64,000 nucleotides of DNA from Erigeron canadensis (taxonomy: Eukaryota; Streptophyta; Magnoliopsida; Asterales; Asteraceae): NCBI RefSeq assembly GCF_010389155.1, contig NC_057764.1, forward strand, positions 2,542,001-2,606,000, written 5' to 3'. Of this stretch, positions 45,953 to 58,975 are shown one piece after another. How positions within the stretch are numbered: the stretch's first letter is position 1; the number at the start of each line of letters is the position of its first letter. The position numbers and the translations under genes were made by a program. Below the pieces are notes generated by a model. It was not told the origin of the DNA and searched no databases. It was given only the letters and a program-made list of their open reading frames with translations.

Positions 45953-46245
45953 TACTATCAAATAAAACAGACCACCCATTATTTTCTTTAAACTTTGCGT
46001 TTTTAAAAAAACCAAAAATATACTTCTCCTTTAATCACTAATTTAAACATCTCCGTTTAATATACTTATAATACCCTTAAATAAATAATTTACAGTATAA
46101 ATCCCCCAACACTTAAAATAGTTAACAATACAACCTTTAACATCAATTACTTTTACATTCACCACCATCGTCGCCCTCATCACCGTCTCCATTGCCGCCC
46201 CCACTACCGTCACCATCGCCACCCCCGTCATCGCTGTGATTTTTC
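45953..46245 (+). mobile_element. Possible Helitron 5' part
   Basis: Begins TCTATACTATCAAATAAAAC after an A, as Helitron 5' ends here do, and runs into a CAC/CCG-rich tract (46155-46235) like those inside other Helitron 3' ends. No CTAG terminus found, so it may be truncated. Confidence 0.35.
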
Positions 46246-46457
46246 TACGTCAATTGAACTATGTTACTGCTTATGATATAACTCTATGTTACTGCTTATG
46301 ATTTTTCTCCATTCCCTATAATGATGGTCGATTTGATTTGATTAGTTGCTTTGTTATACACATGTAGACAGACCTAAATGGGAGACATATACTTGAACTT
46401 TGTCCATATTAAAAATAATTAAATAGAAGTTTTATTGTTTGAAAACTTTTTATTAAA

Positions 46458-46630
46458 GGGAATAACGTGTGCTTCTAGAAGCATATATCATACATGCTTC
46501 CCCTCTCACAAATCATTTAAAAAATATTAAACATTAAGCCATGTGATTGAAATCAATGTTTAAATTTTTAAAAGACTATGAGGAGGAAGCTTGTATGATA
46601 CATGCTACTAGAAGTATATTCATTTTTCCC
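46458..46630. mobile_element. MITE of MULE type, 173 bp
   Basis: Ends GGGAATAACGTG and, inverted, GGGAAAAATGAA; about 50 bp of inverted similarity including CTTCTAGAAGCAT. Perfect 9-bp TSD TTTATTAAA at 46449-46457 and 46631-46639. Confidence 0.8.
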
Positions 46631-46859
46631 TTTATTAAAAAGCACTAAATAGAAGTTTCATTTAATGGATTGCTGCCTTTTCTCTTTCCTTTTTTCTTCC
46701 CATTCTTCCCATGCCACTACCATCACCATTATCCTTCCCCGAGTCCACCACCATCACCACCGACCTTCTTCCCTCAGGCTTCTTTCACTGAGGAGGACCG
46801 CAAACGACAAGGTAAACTTGAAAAGGAAGTGGGGGAGATTAAAGAGTTTGCTAAAATGA

Positions 46860-47060
46860 ATGAAAACAACTTGCTTCTTCTTCTTGTTCAACTCAGCTAA
46901 AAACTTAGGACAATTCCTCTTCCAGTGTCTCACTATAGCATAGTGATGACAAGCCTGGTCTTTAGCCGTATGCTCATTTTTCCAAATGATCTTTTAAGGT
47001 TTTGAGACTAAACACTTTGTATCATACAAGCTTCAGTCTCCCCCTTAGCACCAGCAGGGG
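46860..47060 (-). pseudogene. Copia gag zinc-knuckle remnant
   Basis: On the minus strand a frame around 46900-46960 reads CHHYAIVRHWKRNCPKFLAE, the C-x2-C-x4-H-x4-C nucleocapsid motif of plant Copia Gag with the second Cys changed to Tyr. No flanking domains remain. Confidence 0.55.
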
Positions 47061-47734
47061 GAACTATTATATTTTCTGCTTCATTTACAGTCACAGTTGC
47101 TAGTTCATTGTTAGTATCATTGGCTTCAACATATGATTAGACTTACTTAGATCTTTTGCATTTGAACTTGTTATTGTTCTTGTTATTTACTTTCTTTCCT
47201 ATACTTTCTGTTTAGTTAATCTTAATACAAGTTGTGCATTTGTGAATCATCAAGAGGAATTGTGAAAGGGAAAATTACCTATTTAGACATATAGAAGAAG
47301 GTAGGTCTTGCATTGGACATCATTTTAAAAGTTTCTCAATTTAGACATTTAGTCAAAATAACCGTGGGATACAGTGTTAAAAATCACATATAGTATACAT
47401 GCATACAACATAAAATAATATTTGGATTCAAAAGACTACCACTAAAATAACATTTATCAACATAAAATACCACCATTAGATTTTTTGGGTTTCACATGAT
47501 CGTGATCATCCTTATTCAAATATATCCCTTAAAAAATTACAAGTTCCCACTTCCTTAACATTTATGTGTACTTCCACATAAAATAATATTTGGGTTTCAC
47601 CATTAGATTTGGAACTATGCAGTATATATGCACTACATTTATTCACATCACGTACGATTGGCTCAGGGATTTGATCCTCTGGTGCACTACACGATTGTGA
47701 AGTAAAAGAAGTAGAGACAAGCTGCACATGGCAA
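47061..47734. other. Intergenic region
   Basis: No feature seen other than short AT-rich repeats. Confidence 0.45.
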
Positions 47735-50616
47735 TCAGTCCCTTTTAAGTTCTACAATTCTTGGCCTGATTTAGAAAGTTTTAATTCATTGATTATGAAT
47801 GGATGGAAGAATGTGGACAGTGGTACCAACAGAGGCGCATTTAATAGCTTGAAAGAAAAGCTCAAGTCCTTAAAAAATGATATCAAGCATTGGAGGAATG
47901 AGACGAGAAATAAGGATGTTATTACTAAGGAGATTGCACAGGTTGATCACCAAATTGCTATGGGAGTTGGCGACCTGACCTTGTCCGAGAAAAGAAAAGC
48001 CCTTTTCATCGAATTACAGGCTTTGGATTATCATAATTCCCGTGACTTGAAACAGAAGGCAAAGATCAAATGGTGCATTGAAGGTGATGAAAATTCAAAG
48101 TTTTTCCATGCCATTATTAATAAAAGAAGACGTGAAACCTCATTAAGGGGTATTAAACATAATGGTAAGTGGATAACTGATGCTAAGGAGGTTAAAAGGT
48201 GTTTTCAAGTTTACGGCTAACTCCTCTTTTTATAAAAAAAATATCAAGTTGTCAATCTAGTAATCTTGAAGCCGAATTTTCTATGGATGAAATCAAAGCC
48301 GCCATATGGAGTTGTGGTGGAGACAAATCCCCTGGTCCAGATGGATACACTTTTGCTATGGTTAAAAGGAAGTGGGATATCATGAAAGACGATATTATTA
48401 ACATGGTTCGCGACTTTCATCATTTGGCATTTATTCCAGCCGGATGTCACTCTTGTTTTATTACTTTGATTCCAAAGGTGAGTAATCCGGTCACTATCCC
48501 TGAATTGAGACCTATAAGTCTGATTGGGCTCCAGTACAAAATCATTTCCAAACTGTTGGCTAATCGTCTTGCAACAGTTATTGATGATGTGGTCAGTCCC
48601 GAGCAAACGGCGTTCATAAAAGGTAGACAGATTCTGGACGGTCCCTTTCTTCTTAACGAAACTATCGATTGGTATAAAAAGAGGAAAAAAAGACTTATGC
48701 TTTTCAAGATTGACTTTGCCAAAGCTTATGATTCTTTATCGTGGGACTACTTGTTTTATACTCTTCAAGCGATGGGTTTTGGTCATAAATGGATCTCTTG
48801 GATCAAATCTTGTCTCTCTTCTGCTAGGGCGCGCTTCTGTGTTGGTGAATGGAAGCCCTACGGAAGAATTTCATATTGAGCGCGGGCTTCGTCAAGGAGA
48901 TCCTTTGGCACCATTTTTATTTATCATCGCGATGGAGGGGCTACATATAGCTATCGACAACTTGATTAAAGGTAACATCTTTAAATGTGCTAATGTTAAT
49001 CAGGTTCCCGTGTCTCACCTTTTTTATGCAGACGATGTCATGTTTATTGGCGAATGGAAGGGTGATAATGTTACTGTTTTAACCAAGGCTCTTAGTTACT
49101 TCTTCTGCATTTCTGGATTGAAAATAAATCTTGAAAAATCGTCTATCATTGGCATTGGAGTAGAGAGTAATGTTGTGAATCAGATGGCTACTTCTGTTGG
49201 ATGCAAAGCTGAGTCTGTGCCTTTCAAGTATCTTGGAATTCCCATTGGGGGTAGCCCAGCGAGAATAAGTACGTGGGATCCGATCATATCCAAATTCAAG
49301 AAGAAACTTTCTTGCTGGAAAGCAAATCTTTTATCTATCGGAGGGAGGTCTACTCTAATTTCTTTTGTTCTTGGTTCTCTTGGGACTTATTTTTTATCTC
49401 TGTTCCGTATGCCTAAAAAAGTAAACAGAATGCTAGAAGCTTTTAGAGCGATGTTTTTTTGGGGTGTGCGTTCACAAAATAACAGAAAAATCCATTGGAT
49501 CAAATGGGGTTCTGTTTTAGCTTTGAAAGATGATGGTGGAGTTGGATTTGGTAGTTTAGAGGCGATGAATTACGCTCTATTATACCGCTGGAGATGGAGG
49601 GCTCTTAGCAATCCTAATAATCTTTGGGTTCGTGTTGTCGCGGCCATTCATGGTGATGGTTGTTTTGTAAACCTCTCGGCTAGTAATGGTGGTTTATGGA
49701 GTAGAATTGTTGACATGGTGAAGCTTATGCATGATATCCCCACAATTACTTCTAAGGTTATCACTCGCAAAATTGGCAATGGTATGAGAACTAAATTTTG
49801 GCATGACATCTGGTGCGGTGATGATAGTCTTGGCACCAGGTACCCGAGACTATACGCTTTGGATTGTGATAAAACATGTAGTGTTTATAGTCGTTGGAAA
49901 AATGGTGGGTGGAGCTGGAATTGGCGTCATGAGATTAGATCAGCTCGTGAATCTGAGATGGTTCAACACTTGACAAATGCTTTGCCTACTGATTTGTGTC
50001 TTCGAGATGAGGATGGATGGATGGATGTGGAATCTTAACGGTAAAAACGCTTTCTCAATTGCTCATATTAGACAATGTTATGATCATCATAGTTTACCTT
50101 TTTCTGGTAGTATGAAAACGAAATGGAATAGATGGGTCCCTAAAAAGATCAATCTGTTTAACTGGAGGCTTAGACGTAATGCACTCCCAACAAATATTAA
50201 TTTGTTTGCTAAAGGCGTGGACGTCACTTCTGTCAAGTGTGCCAATTGTTTGCAGCGGACTGAATTTTTTATCACATATTTCAAAATTGTAAGTTGACTA
50301 AAAATACCAGAATCTTGCTAAATGAGTGGACCAAGGTGGTCATTCCTAACGAGCCACCTAATGGTGTATGTAATTGGCTTGAAAGCTTGAGAAGGCCGGA
50401 CTATATTAGAAAGAGATTGGAAGCAATAATGTTTATATGGTGGTGGAGCATATGGAAAGCTAGAAACAATGCCGTCCACAATGACATTCAGGAGAAAAGC
50501 ATAGACATCTTAAATTCCATCAAGTCTCTCTCTTTTCTTTGGATCCATAATAGAGATAGAAAACATCATTATTCGTGAGAAGCTTGGAACGCATGTCCTC
50601 TTTGACTAGTTAGTTA
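47735..50616 (+). pseudogene. LINE (L1 type), 5' truncated, frameshifted ORF2
   Basis: Begins inside the endonuclease-RT linker (PFKFYNSW). Then the reverse transcriptase in pieces: 47789-48220, 48199-48879, 48710-50038, 49977-50297 and 50294-50578, in frames that change four times. RT landmarks: KSPGPDGY, LRPISL, FKIDFAKAYDSLSWDY, GLRQGDPLAPFLF and the catalytic FYADDV (about 49021-49038). The C-terminal region resembles the plant zf-RVT domain (WVPKKINLFNWRL...CANC). No ORF1 and no endonuclease. The 3' UTR is interrupted by Copia-2 and resumes at 55703. Confidence 0.9.
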
Positions 50617-50809
50617 TGTCAATTAAACTGATTTGTATATAGATTGATATCGATTACATTATGGTTTATCTCTATTTATACAAGAGAATGATGAAATATA
50701 AAAGGAAACAAAATCAATTGTAATGAATGCTTTCTTGTTGCCGAAGAAGAAATCTTTTATTCCGGGAAATGATGATATTGTTTTGATCTCGAAATCTTCT
50801 ATTCTAACA
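50617..50809 (-). repeat. 3' LTR of Copia-2
   Basis: 193 bp, two mismatches from the other LTR. Flanked outside by TSD AGTTA (50612-50616) and inside by a polypurine tract (minus-strand GAGGGGGAG, 50810-50818). Confidence 0.95.
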
Positions 50810-53800
50810 CTCCCCCTCAAGTTGAATAGTGGGATTACCGAAATTCAACTTGTTTAGGCATTTGCTGAATATAGTGGTTCCTACCGCTTTCGTAAGAATA
50901 TCTGCAAGTTGGTCCTCAGACTTGACAAATGGTAGTTTGATAATTCCACCTTCGAGCTTCTCTTTGATGAAATGACGATCAACTTCTACATGTTTGGTTC
51001 TATCATGTTGTACTGGATTTTCTGATATCTGAATTGCAGCTTCATTATCACTCATGATCCGTATACTTTCTTTGGGAGCGAATCCTAACTCAGTCACAAG
51101 TTTTTTCAGCCACAATGCTTCCGCTAAGCTTTTAGCTATCCCTCGAAACTCAGCTTCCGCACTTGATAGAGAAACAACTTTCTGCTTCTTACTTTTCCAT
51201 GTGACAAGGTTACCTCCTACCAGAGAAAAATATCCTGAAGTTGATCTTCTATTTCCCTTATCTCCAGCCCAATCAGCATTTGTATATATTTGAATATTCA
51301 GATGACCATTTGCTTTAACCAATACACCATGACCAGTAGTTCCTTTGAGATATCGAATAATTCTTAGAACTGCATTCATATGTTCTTCTTGAGGTTGATG
51401 CATGAATTGACTCACTACTCCCACAGCATATGCTATATTTGGACAAGTATGCGCTAGGTAAATCAATTTTCCCACCATTCGTTGATATTCATTTTTATCA
51501 ACAAGCTTTCCATCTAACTTCATAAACAGCTTTTGATTGGTAATCATAGGAGTGTCTGTTGGCTTACAATCAATCATTCCCGTTTCTGCACATAAATCCA
51601 GAATATACTTCTTTTGGCAAATAAAGATTCCTTGTTGTGATCTCAATACCAAGGAAGTATCTTAAATTTCCCAAATCCTTCATTTCAAATTCTGCACATA
51701 AATCACCTTTTAGCTTTTTGGTTTCATTTTCATCATTTCCGGTGATAATCATATCATCAACATAGATTATGCGACATGTTATCTGATCTCCTTTGTGATA
51801 AAGAAAGAGAGTATGGTCAAAATTACTTTGCTTATATCCATACTTCTTCATGGCCAGTGTGAACCTACCAAACCACGCTCTAGGTGATTGTTTCAGTCCA
51901 TACAGAGACTTTTTTAACTTGCAGACCTCTCCCGGTTTGAAACTCTGAGAGAAACCAGGTGGTGGGTCCATATACACTTCTTTCTTTAATTTTCCATGTA
52001 AGAAGGCATTTTTAACATCAAACTGATGAAGTGGCCATCCCTGATTTGTTGCCACAGAAAATAGTACCCTTATTGTATCCAGTTTTGCAACTGGAGAGAA
52101 TGTCTCAGAGTAGTCAATGCCATTAGTCAATGCCATATGTCTGAGTGTATCCTTTTGCAACCAATCGAGCTTTATATCTTTCAATTTCACCATTTGGCTT
52201 AAACTTAACTGTATAGATCCACCGACATCCTACTGGTTTCTTTCCTTGAGGTAACATACACTTGTTCCACGTTTCACTTTTCTCTAATGCATCCATCTCT
52301 ACATTCATTGCATCCTTCCATTTTTTTACTTTCAAAGCTTGTTCTACACTCAATGGAATTTCTTCTGAATATAACTTTGCCACGAATGCTCTTGCTTCTG
52401 AGGATAAATTTCCTCTTGCTAGATTAGCTAGAGGATATTTAGAACTTCTCGAAGTCTTTTCTGGAGAATATCGCTTTGCTGGAATTCCTCTAGTTGATCT
52501 TGCTGGAAGTACATATTTTCCTGGTGCCTCGATATTGTCTTGTTCTTCACTTTCCTGCACATTTTCATTTGTGGGATCTTGTACAACATTATCATTTAGT
52601 GAAGAGTTACGTACCTCGGATATCAGGTTTGGACTCATATTTTCGGTGACACTGATGTCTTGAGATTGAGGGAACTGTTCTTCAGGAGATTGAGGCTCTT
52701 TTTCTGGAGATTGTTCATTTTCTGGAGATTGTTCATTTAGAGACGTTCCTTTATTAACTTCAGGAACTCCTCCCGAAGTATATCCCAGCCAACTCAGTGT
52801 GCCACGATTTTCCTCCCCCTGACCACTGTGTGGCGAGGAGTAAAAATACTTTGTTTCAAGAAAATCACAGTTCATTGTGGTGAACATATGTTGAGTTTGT
52901 GGGTTATAACATCTATACCCCTTCTATGTTATTCCATACCCCACAAAGACACAATTTTCAGCACAGGGATCAAGCTTATCACGGTATGATTTTGGGACAT
53001 GCACAAATACAGTACATCCAAACACTTTTGGTGGAAGAGTTAATGTTGGTGGAAGAATATGATATTTAGTGAGGGTTTTGAGTGGTGTGTTCATATTGAG
53101 AATTTTTGTTAGAAGTCGGTTGATCAGGTAGGTGGCAGTGGCTAGAGCTTCCGGCCAAAAATGTTTTGGAACACATGATTCAATTAAAATTGCTCTAGTC
53201 ATTTCTAACAAAAGTCTATTTTTCCGTTCAGCTACACCATTTTGTTCAGGGGTATGTGGACAAGTGGTTTGATGGATTATCCCTTTGTTTTGGAAAAACA
53301 GTGACATTTGTGAGTTTATATATTCTCCACCATTGTCTGACCTTACAATTTTGATAGATTGTTGGAATTGGTTTTGGATCATGGCATAAAAAACAGTGAA
53401 CCTATCATATACCTCAGATTTATTTTTTAAAAAATAAATCCAAGTCATCCGGGTGCAATCATCAACAAATATTACATAATACCAGAAATTCTGACCCCCA
53501 AGTACTGGTGCAGGGCCCCACACATCTGAGTGAATTAGTGAAAAAGGAACTTGAACTCTAGTATTATTGGGTTTGTAAGTTTGTCTATGACTCTTAGCTA
53601 AAATGCAAGTTTCATAGGAAATATGCTTATTTAATGGAAAGAGTTCAGGAAACAACGTATTTAAATAACTAACTGAAGGGTGTCCAAGTCTTTTGTGTCA
53701 CAACCATGCTTCTCTTTCCCTTGTTCCATGAGCTAACATCACACTTCCACTTGAATTTACTTCATCAACATAATACAGTCCCCCTCTCTCAGTGTCACGC

Positions 53801-55515
53801 CCAATAATCTGTCCCGTCCTGATATCCTGTAAAAGACAAAAATTTGGATGCATTAGAACTGAGCAATTGAGTTCTTTTGTCACATGGCTTATAGATAAGA
53901 GTTTATGTGCCAAAGCGGGAACATAAAGACAATTAGACAATTTAATGTCTGGAGAAATTTTAATTATTCCCCCAGTTTTTACATCCATTTTCCCTTTATT
54001 TGCAGCTTCAATGTGGATTTTTCGAGGTTTCGATGTTATTGTGAAGTCAGATAAATCATACGTCATTGTATCCGTGGCTCCACAATCGAAAATCCACGGC
54101 CCATTAGATTTGTTATGATCATTTTGGGCCACGTGAGCTGCTCCATTCAACTTTGGGCTTTGTTTTTTAATTCCAAGCCTATCCCCATTATTTAAAGGTG
54201 GGCCATATGTGTGTGTGAGAGAGGCCGATCGGTATAAGGGTATATCATTTGATATCCTTGTTTTATTTTGGAAACTTGTTATGTTTAGGAAACTAGGGTT
54301 TCCCCTTTTCTCCCTGTTACCTGTTACCACCGAAAAGTGGTCTCCTTCTTCCTCTTTTCCGGCCGCCGCCATTCCACCAAATCCATCTGATCGACGACTT
54401 CTACTATCTTTATTGGAGGTTGTTGCGGCGGTAGGGATGGGGTTTTTCTCCTTGACAGACTTGTTGTTCTTTATCGGTCCGATCCACCAATCAGGGTATC
54501 CGACGATCTCGAAGCATTGTTCCTTGGTGTGTCTCCACATACCGCATTTATCACATTTAAGATGAGATTTATCATCCTGGATCTTTTTCTTGCCATCGTT
54601 CCGACGAAAACTCTTTGACACAAACCCGCCGCCATCATTTGGTGTAAAACCGCCGCCGTCGAGTTCTCCGGCGATTAAGCCGGATGCTACACCCTGTGAT
54701 TCGTTCACTGTTGCTCCCAAAATATTTTGGTGAGCGGCTTCCTTATGAATTGTAGCATAAGCAGATTCCACGGTTGGAAGTGGGTCGATTCGGAGAATTT
54801 CTCGTATGATTGGTTCAAACTTCCGATCTAAACCATTCAAAAACTGGAATAGTTTTTGATCGGATTTGATTTTGGCATATGTTTTGATATCGTCTGCACA
54901 CTTCATTGGATTAGGATCGATTCGATCGATTTCACCCCATATCCCTTGCAACGAGATCCAAATGTCTTCGAGGGTTTTGTTGCTTTGCTTAAGTTCATTT
55001 GCCTTAACATGCAGGTTGAAGGTTTGTAGTTTGTCATTTCCACTGCTGTAAGTGGTTGCTAATGCATCCCAAAGTTCCTTAGCAGTCGCAAACTCGGTAA
55101 AGTTTTCGGCTAAAAGTGGCTCGATATTCTGAATGAGTCAGGAAAAGACTATCAGGTCATCTTGTTCCCACTTCTCATATTTTTCTGATGTTGTTTTTGA
55201 TGGTGGGTTATCGGTTAAATGGTCCAACAGATGTTTTGAACGTCCGCCAATGGCTACTCGAATCATTCGAGTCCATAAGGCGTAGTTGTGGTTATTTAAT
55301 TTTAAATTTATTTGAAGATTATCAGATATCTTTGGGTTTTGAGGTTGTTGATTTGTATGATTTTGCAACAGATTGGCTAACTGTAATGCCAAATCTGACC
55401 CAGAGCCGCCGGCAGTATCTGTCATGGTGGCTTGGGTTTGATTTTCGGTGCTACAGTAGGTGGGATTATTGGGTAGATGATGATGCCAGGCTTGTTGTCT
55501 CTGATACCATGTCAA
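50804..55515 (-). pseudogene. Copia-2 gag-pol, three stops and two frameshifts
   Basis: Minus-strand order: Gag (55515-55138, then 54951-53698) with a good CCHC knuckle (CDKCGMWRHTKEQC, about 54560); protease with DCGA in place of the usual DSGA; integrase (HSDVWGP, SDNGGEY, NGVAERKN; 53655-52924); linker and RT start (52887-52123); RT (52193-51570); RT end and RNase H (51652-50804; TNADWAG, AEAEFRG). Stops at 55138-55140, 53698-53700 and 52924-52926 share one frame. A 13-bp tandem duplication near 52111-52136 causes one frameshift and a small indel near 51640 another. The element cannot encode a working polyprotein. Confidence 0.9.
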
Positions 55516-55702
55516 TTAAACTGATTTGTATATAGATTGATATCGATTACATTATAGTTTATCTCTATATATACAAGAGAATGATGAAATATAAAAGGAA
55601 ACAAAATCAATTGTAATGAATGCTTTCTTGTTGCCGAAGAAGAAATCTTTTATTCCGGGAAATGATGATATTGTTTTGATCTCGAAATCTTCTATTCTAA
55701 CA
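55510..55702 (-). repeat. 5' LTR of Copia-2
   Basis: 193 bp; on the minus strand TGTTAGAATAG...ATTGACA. TSD AGTTA follows at 55703-55707. The PBS lies at about 55499-55509. Confidence 0.95.
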
Positions 55703-55880
55703 AGTTATGGGAGCTTTTTTGCGGGTTTTTTTTTCTTACAACTTTAGCAGTTAAAAATCCAAGATGAGTCTAGTTTGTATATTTTTTGTTGTATCTCTTA
55801 GACTTTGTATTGTGATTTCTAGCATCTTGTTAGAAATCTTTATTAATAAAATTCTGCCATTCTAAAATAAGAAAAAAAAA
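55703..55880 (+). other. LINE 3' UTR remainder and poly(A)
   Basis: Continues the LINE after the Copia-2 insertion: 'gggagctttttt', then 'cttgttagaaatctttatta' and an 'aataaaattctgcc' end typical of plant LINEs, with an A-rich tail at about 55862-55880. Confidence 0.75.
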
Positions 55881-56764
55881 GTTGATCGATTACTTAAAAT
55901 TACAAAAACACCGGAGTTTTATAATATGTGAATACACGGCTTTTAGTAAAACGTTGAGACGAGCAAATGAAATAGTAATATAACATCAATACGTGATAGT
56001 AAGAAAAAGAAATATATGCATGTTAGAACATGAGGATTTAAATCCTTCTTTTTCTTTTAAATTTTAAGTGTAACTTGCGTATGATTTTTCAGTTTTAATT
56101 GTAAGAATATTAGTTTATCATCCATTTGTTATTTAGATTAATTAAATCTAGAACTTTCACTTGCATATCGAGATACAAAGCATAATTTATTGTGAAGATA
56201 AATATTACTGAAGTAAAATCTTTAGAATGATTATAATATTTAATGTTGTACGTAAAAATTGAGTTATAACTTGACCACAAATAAAGGGCATGATTGGTAT
56301 TAAAATAATAATACTGTCTCATCACTGTGTTGTTAAACACTTAAATAATGATAATTAGTTATGCACTATGTCAGTTTTATGAACTTCTAATGCATCAAGA
56401 TGTAGTTTTTAAATGTTCACATTTGTTCTCATTTTAATTTGGTTCTCATTTGATAGCCACCCATATATATATATATATAGGGATCGTAATATAAGGTTGT
56501 TAGTTATATAAGCTTATATGTATAACACTCACATATTGGTTTTTTAATCCATAAAATTCATGGGGGCCCAAACATTTATTCATTAAACCAAAATTTTATA
56601 AAATTAGTATGCGATGGGTTCGACACCCAAATTTAAGTGCCAGACAACCTTAAGTGTCACACAAATTTTATTTTCTTTACAAAAATTATCTCTTCTTCTT
56701 ATTTAAAAAAAAAAAATTCTTGTTGAAAGTTACATTGTGGAAAATGTCTAAAATGCCTCCCTTA
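55881..56764. other. Intergenic region
   Basis: AT-rich, including an (AT)n run at 56463-56480. No gene seen. Confidence 0.5.
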
Positions 56765-57010
56765 TCTATACTATGTAAGATTTTCACCTTGTACCTTTTA
56801 AATATTTATACATGTATTATCCCCTAACGTTAATGATTAAATTGCATTATCAATCCAATATCTTTTAAAATATCTCTGTTAACCTTTTAAATCAACTATT
56901 TTCATATCAATTATCTACACCACTTAATATTGCTTCCACCGCCAACAGTTGCCCTAACATCATACCATCGCCACCACAAACATCGTCGAATTGTGCGAGT
57001 ACAGTGCTAG
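56765..57010 (+). mobile_element. Short Helitron, 246 bp
   Basis: Starts A|TCTATACTATGTAAG and ends GTGCGAGTACAGTGCTAG, closely matching the end of the Helitron at 18247-18626. The base after CTAG is C, not T, and the hairpin is weakened, so it is older. Confidence 0.5.
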
Positions 57011-57219
57011 CTCATTAGTTATGAATCTTAAGGATATATAGCCAGTCCACGGACCATATACGAATCATGTATTAAGAGTAATATGATGTATATTAGATGT
57101 ATGCATATATCCATTGCTATATATACTAAATTAATTAATGATTTAAACTATTAACAGTATATAGACTTATGAATTGAGAGGAGTAATCATTAATCATTAT
57201 CAAATTAAAAACAATTGAT

Positions 57220-57445
57220 TTTTTTTTTCCTAATATTGAGTCGGTATGCGATATTAGGGAAACCTCACCGTATAATTGTGAAGCCTTGCACGTACCCTGA
57301 ACAATGAGATGTTCACCATGAGCCGTTACAAGTATTCAGAGGAAAAAACCCCAAGACTTGTCATCCCTAAGGATTGAACTCAATAATTTGGGTAAAACCT
57401 AGGATGCCTCTGACCAATTAGGCTATTCATCATTGGCTGATTGAT
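57220..57445 (-). mobile_element. tRNA-derived SINE with poly(A)
   Basis: On the minus strand: A-box TAGCCTAATTGG (about 57416-57427), B-box GAGTTCAATCC (about 57371-57381), a ~150-bp unrelated body and an A run at 57222-57231. This is the full SINE layout. Confidence 0.7.
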
Positions 57446-57713
57446 CCTCCTAAACATTAGCTTAAAAATAATCCTAAAATCATGTGAATGTGACAAATGA
57501 ATTTCAGTTAATCTTATTTTTAATCTTAACCTTGATTTTTAATCATTACCTTTATTAAATAGAGTTTTAAAAAGTGAAGTGTCTTTTAAATAAAATACCA
57601 TTTGTAAATTATGGGTTAAAACCAAGAAAACATTAAAACTATTTAATATTAGAGGACAAATTTCACCTATGTATCTTACCCAACCCACCACCACCCTAGG
57701 TATTAATAAAATG

Positions 57714-58450
57714 TATGGATGAGTACGGTTCGGTTTGGATCGGTTTTTGACTAAAACCGAAACCGAACCGTTATAATTCGGTTTTTGAAAAATAAAACCA
57801 TTGGGCCTCGGTTTTTCGGTTTCGGTTTTTTTTGGTTTGAGTCTATTTACGTTCGGTTTTAGTCGGTTTGAGTCTATTTACGTTCGGTTTTAGTCGGTTT
57901 TTAACAACTTGTAGTTTGAGTCAAATTGAGCTTGAAAATTTAATAAATTTATACTCTATAATTACACCATAAATAATTTCAACAAGTTTTCAAAACAATA
58001 TCAGTAACAATAACACTACAACAATGACAACAAATCCATAAAAGTAAGTTGTACAAACTTCAAACAAATTTTATATATAATTATTTATATATTTTAAGCG
58101 TTGTTTAATTATACAATTATTAAAGCAAATCAATCTTGTTGTGCACTTTGACTTAAAACATATAAATGCTATTATTATATACACCTACAAATGCAAATAT
58201 ATTAACATATTTATTAACATTAATAACAAAGGGATATAAATACAAAATAAGGTAAACAATATATATTTTGGTTCGGTTTTGTTTTTATGGTTCGGTTTTT
58301 CATTAGAAACCAAAACCAAACCATAACTTTCACTTTTTAGAAAACCAAAAAACCAATGGTTTTAAGTTTTTTCGGTTTTTGGTTTTGTCGGTTCGGAATT
58401 TTCGGTTTAATGGTTTTTTTGATTTTTGGTTCGGTTTTTGCTCACCGCTA
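57714..58450. mobile_element. Non-autonomous hAT element rich in CGGTTTT repeats
   Basis: Inverted ends TATGGATGAGTA and TAGCGGTGAGCA (8 of 12 match). Flanks ATAAAATG (57706-57713) and ATAAAAAG (58451-58458) form an 8-bp duplication with one mismatch. Both ends carry dense 'tcggttttt' subterminal repeats on opposite strands. Confidence 0.7.
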
Positions 58451-58676
58451 ATAAAAAGTAGTTGGCGTTGGCAATAATCATCGGGAGTGATTGATAAATG
58501 GGTGATTAGGCTCCGCCCTTAGCTGTCAAGATGCTGCCATAGACGACTAATGGTGGTGGTAGTAATGGTTTATAAAAATAACCGGTTTCTAAAAGCCGGT
58601 TTGAGTTTTCCTCAAACTACCGGTTCGGAACAGTTTATTTTTTTTTTTACTTCCAATTGGGTACAAACCAGGTTCT

Positions 58677-58975
58677 ACAAACCGGTTTGGAGGATGGTGC
58701 TTTACGCTACAATTATTTGCAAAGAAATATCTCAGGGATATAGGAATCCCCTCTGATGCTAACAAGCTTGCTTCTAAACTATGGGGGGATTTTTTGTGAC
58801 GATGATACTGGGACTTTCATCCTTCAATAACCTTCAGAAGAAAAGAAAAGATCATTTGTACAGTTTTTCCATGAGCCGCTTCATAAGATATACAAACATG
58901 AAGAATATGACCCTAGATCAGCTAGTTGCTGACAGTCCACGAATGCACAACTTATGTTATATTTAAGCTAGACAA
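58677..58975 (+). pseudogene. Snu114/U5-116kD-like fragment S1
   Basis: Snu114 is the EF-2-like GTPase of the U5 snRNP. In broken frames this segment reads GWCFTLQLFAKKYL, ANKLASKLWGDF, then DDDTGTFIL and EPLHKIYKHEEYDP, matching the family's FTLQSFAK, ASRLWGD and EPLYKIYS region. It contains a frameshift near 58795 and stops. It appears collinear with S2, from which ~1.9 kb of inserted sequence separates it. Confidence 0.7.

Larger units (their letters stand above)
50617..55702 (-). mobile_element. Copia-2, Ty1/Copia retrotransposon nested in the LINE 3' UTR
   Basis: 5086 bp with TG...CA LTRs of 193 bp that differ at two positions, perfect TSD AGTTA (50612-50616 and 55703-55707), and PBS TGGTATCAGAG on the minus strand adjoining the 5' LTR. 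The same AGTTATG context continues on both sides in LINE sequence. Coding sequence is complete in order but disabled. Confidence 0.95.
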
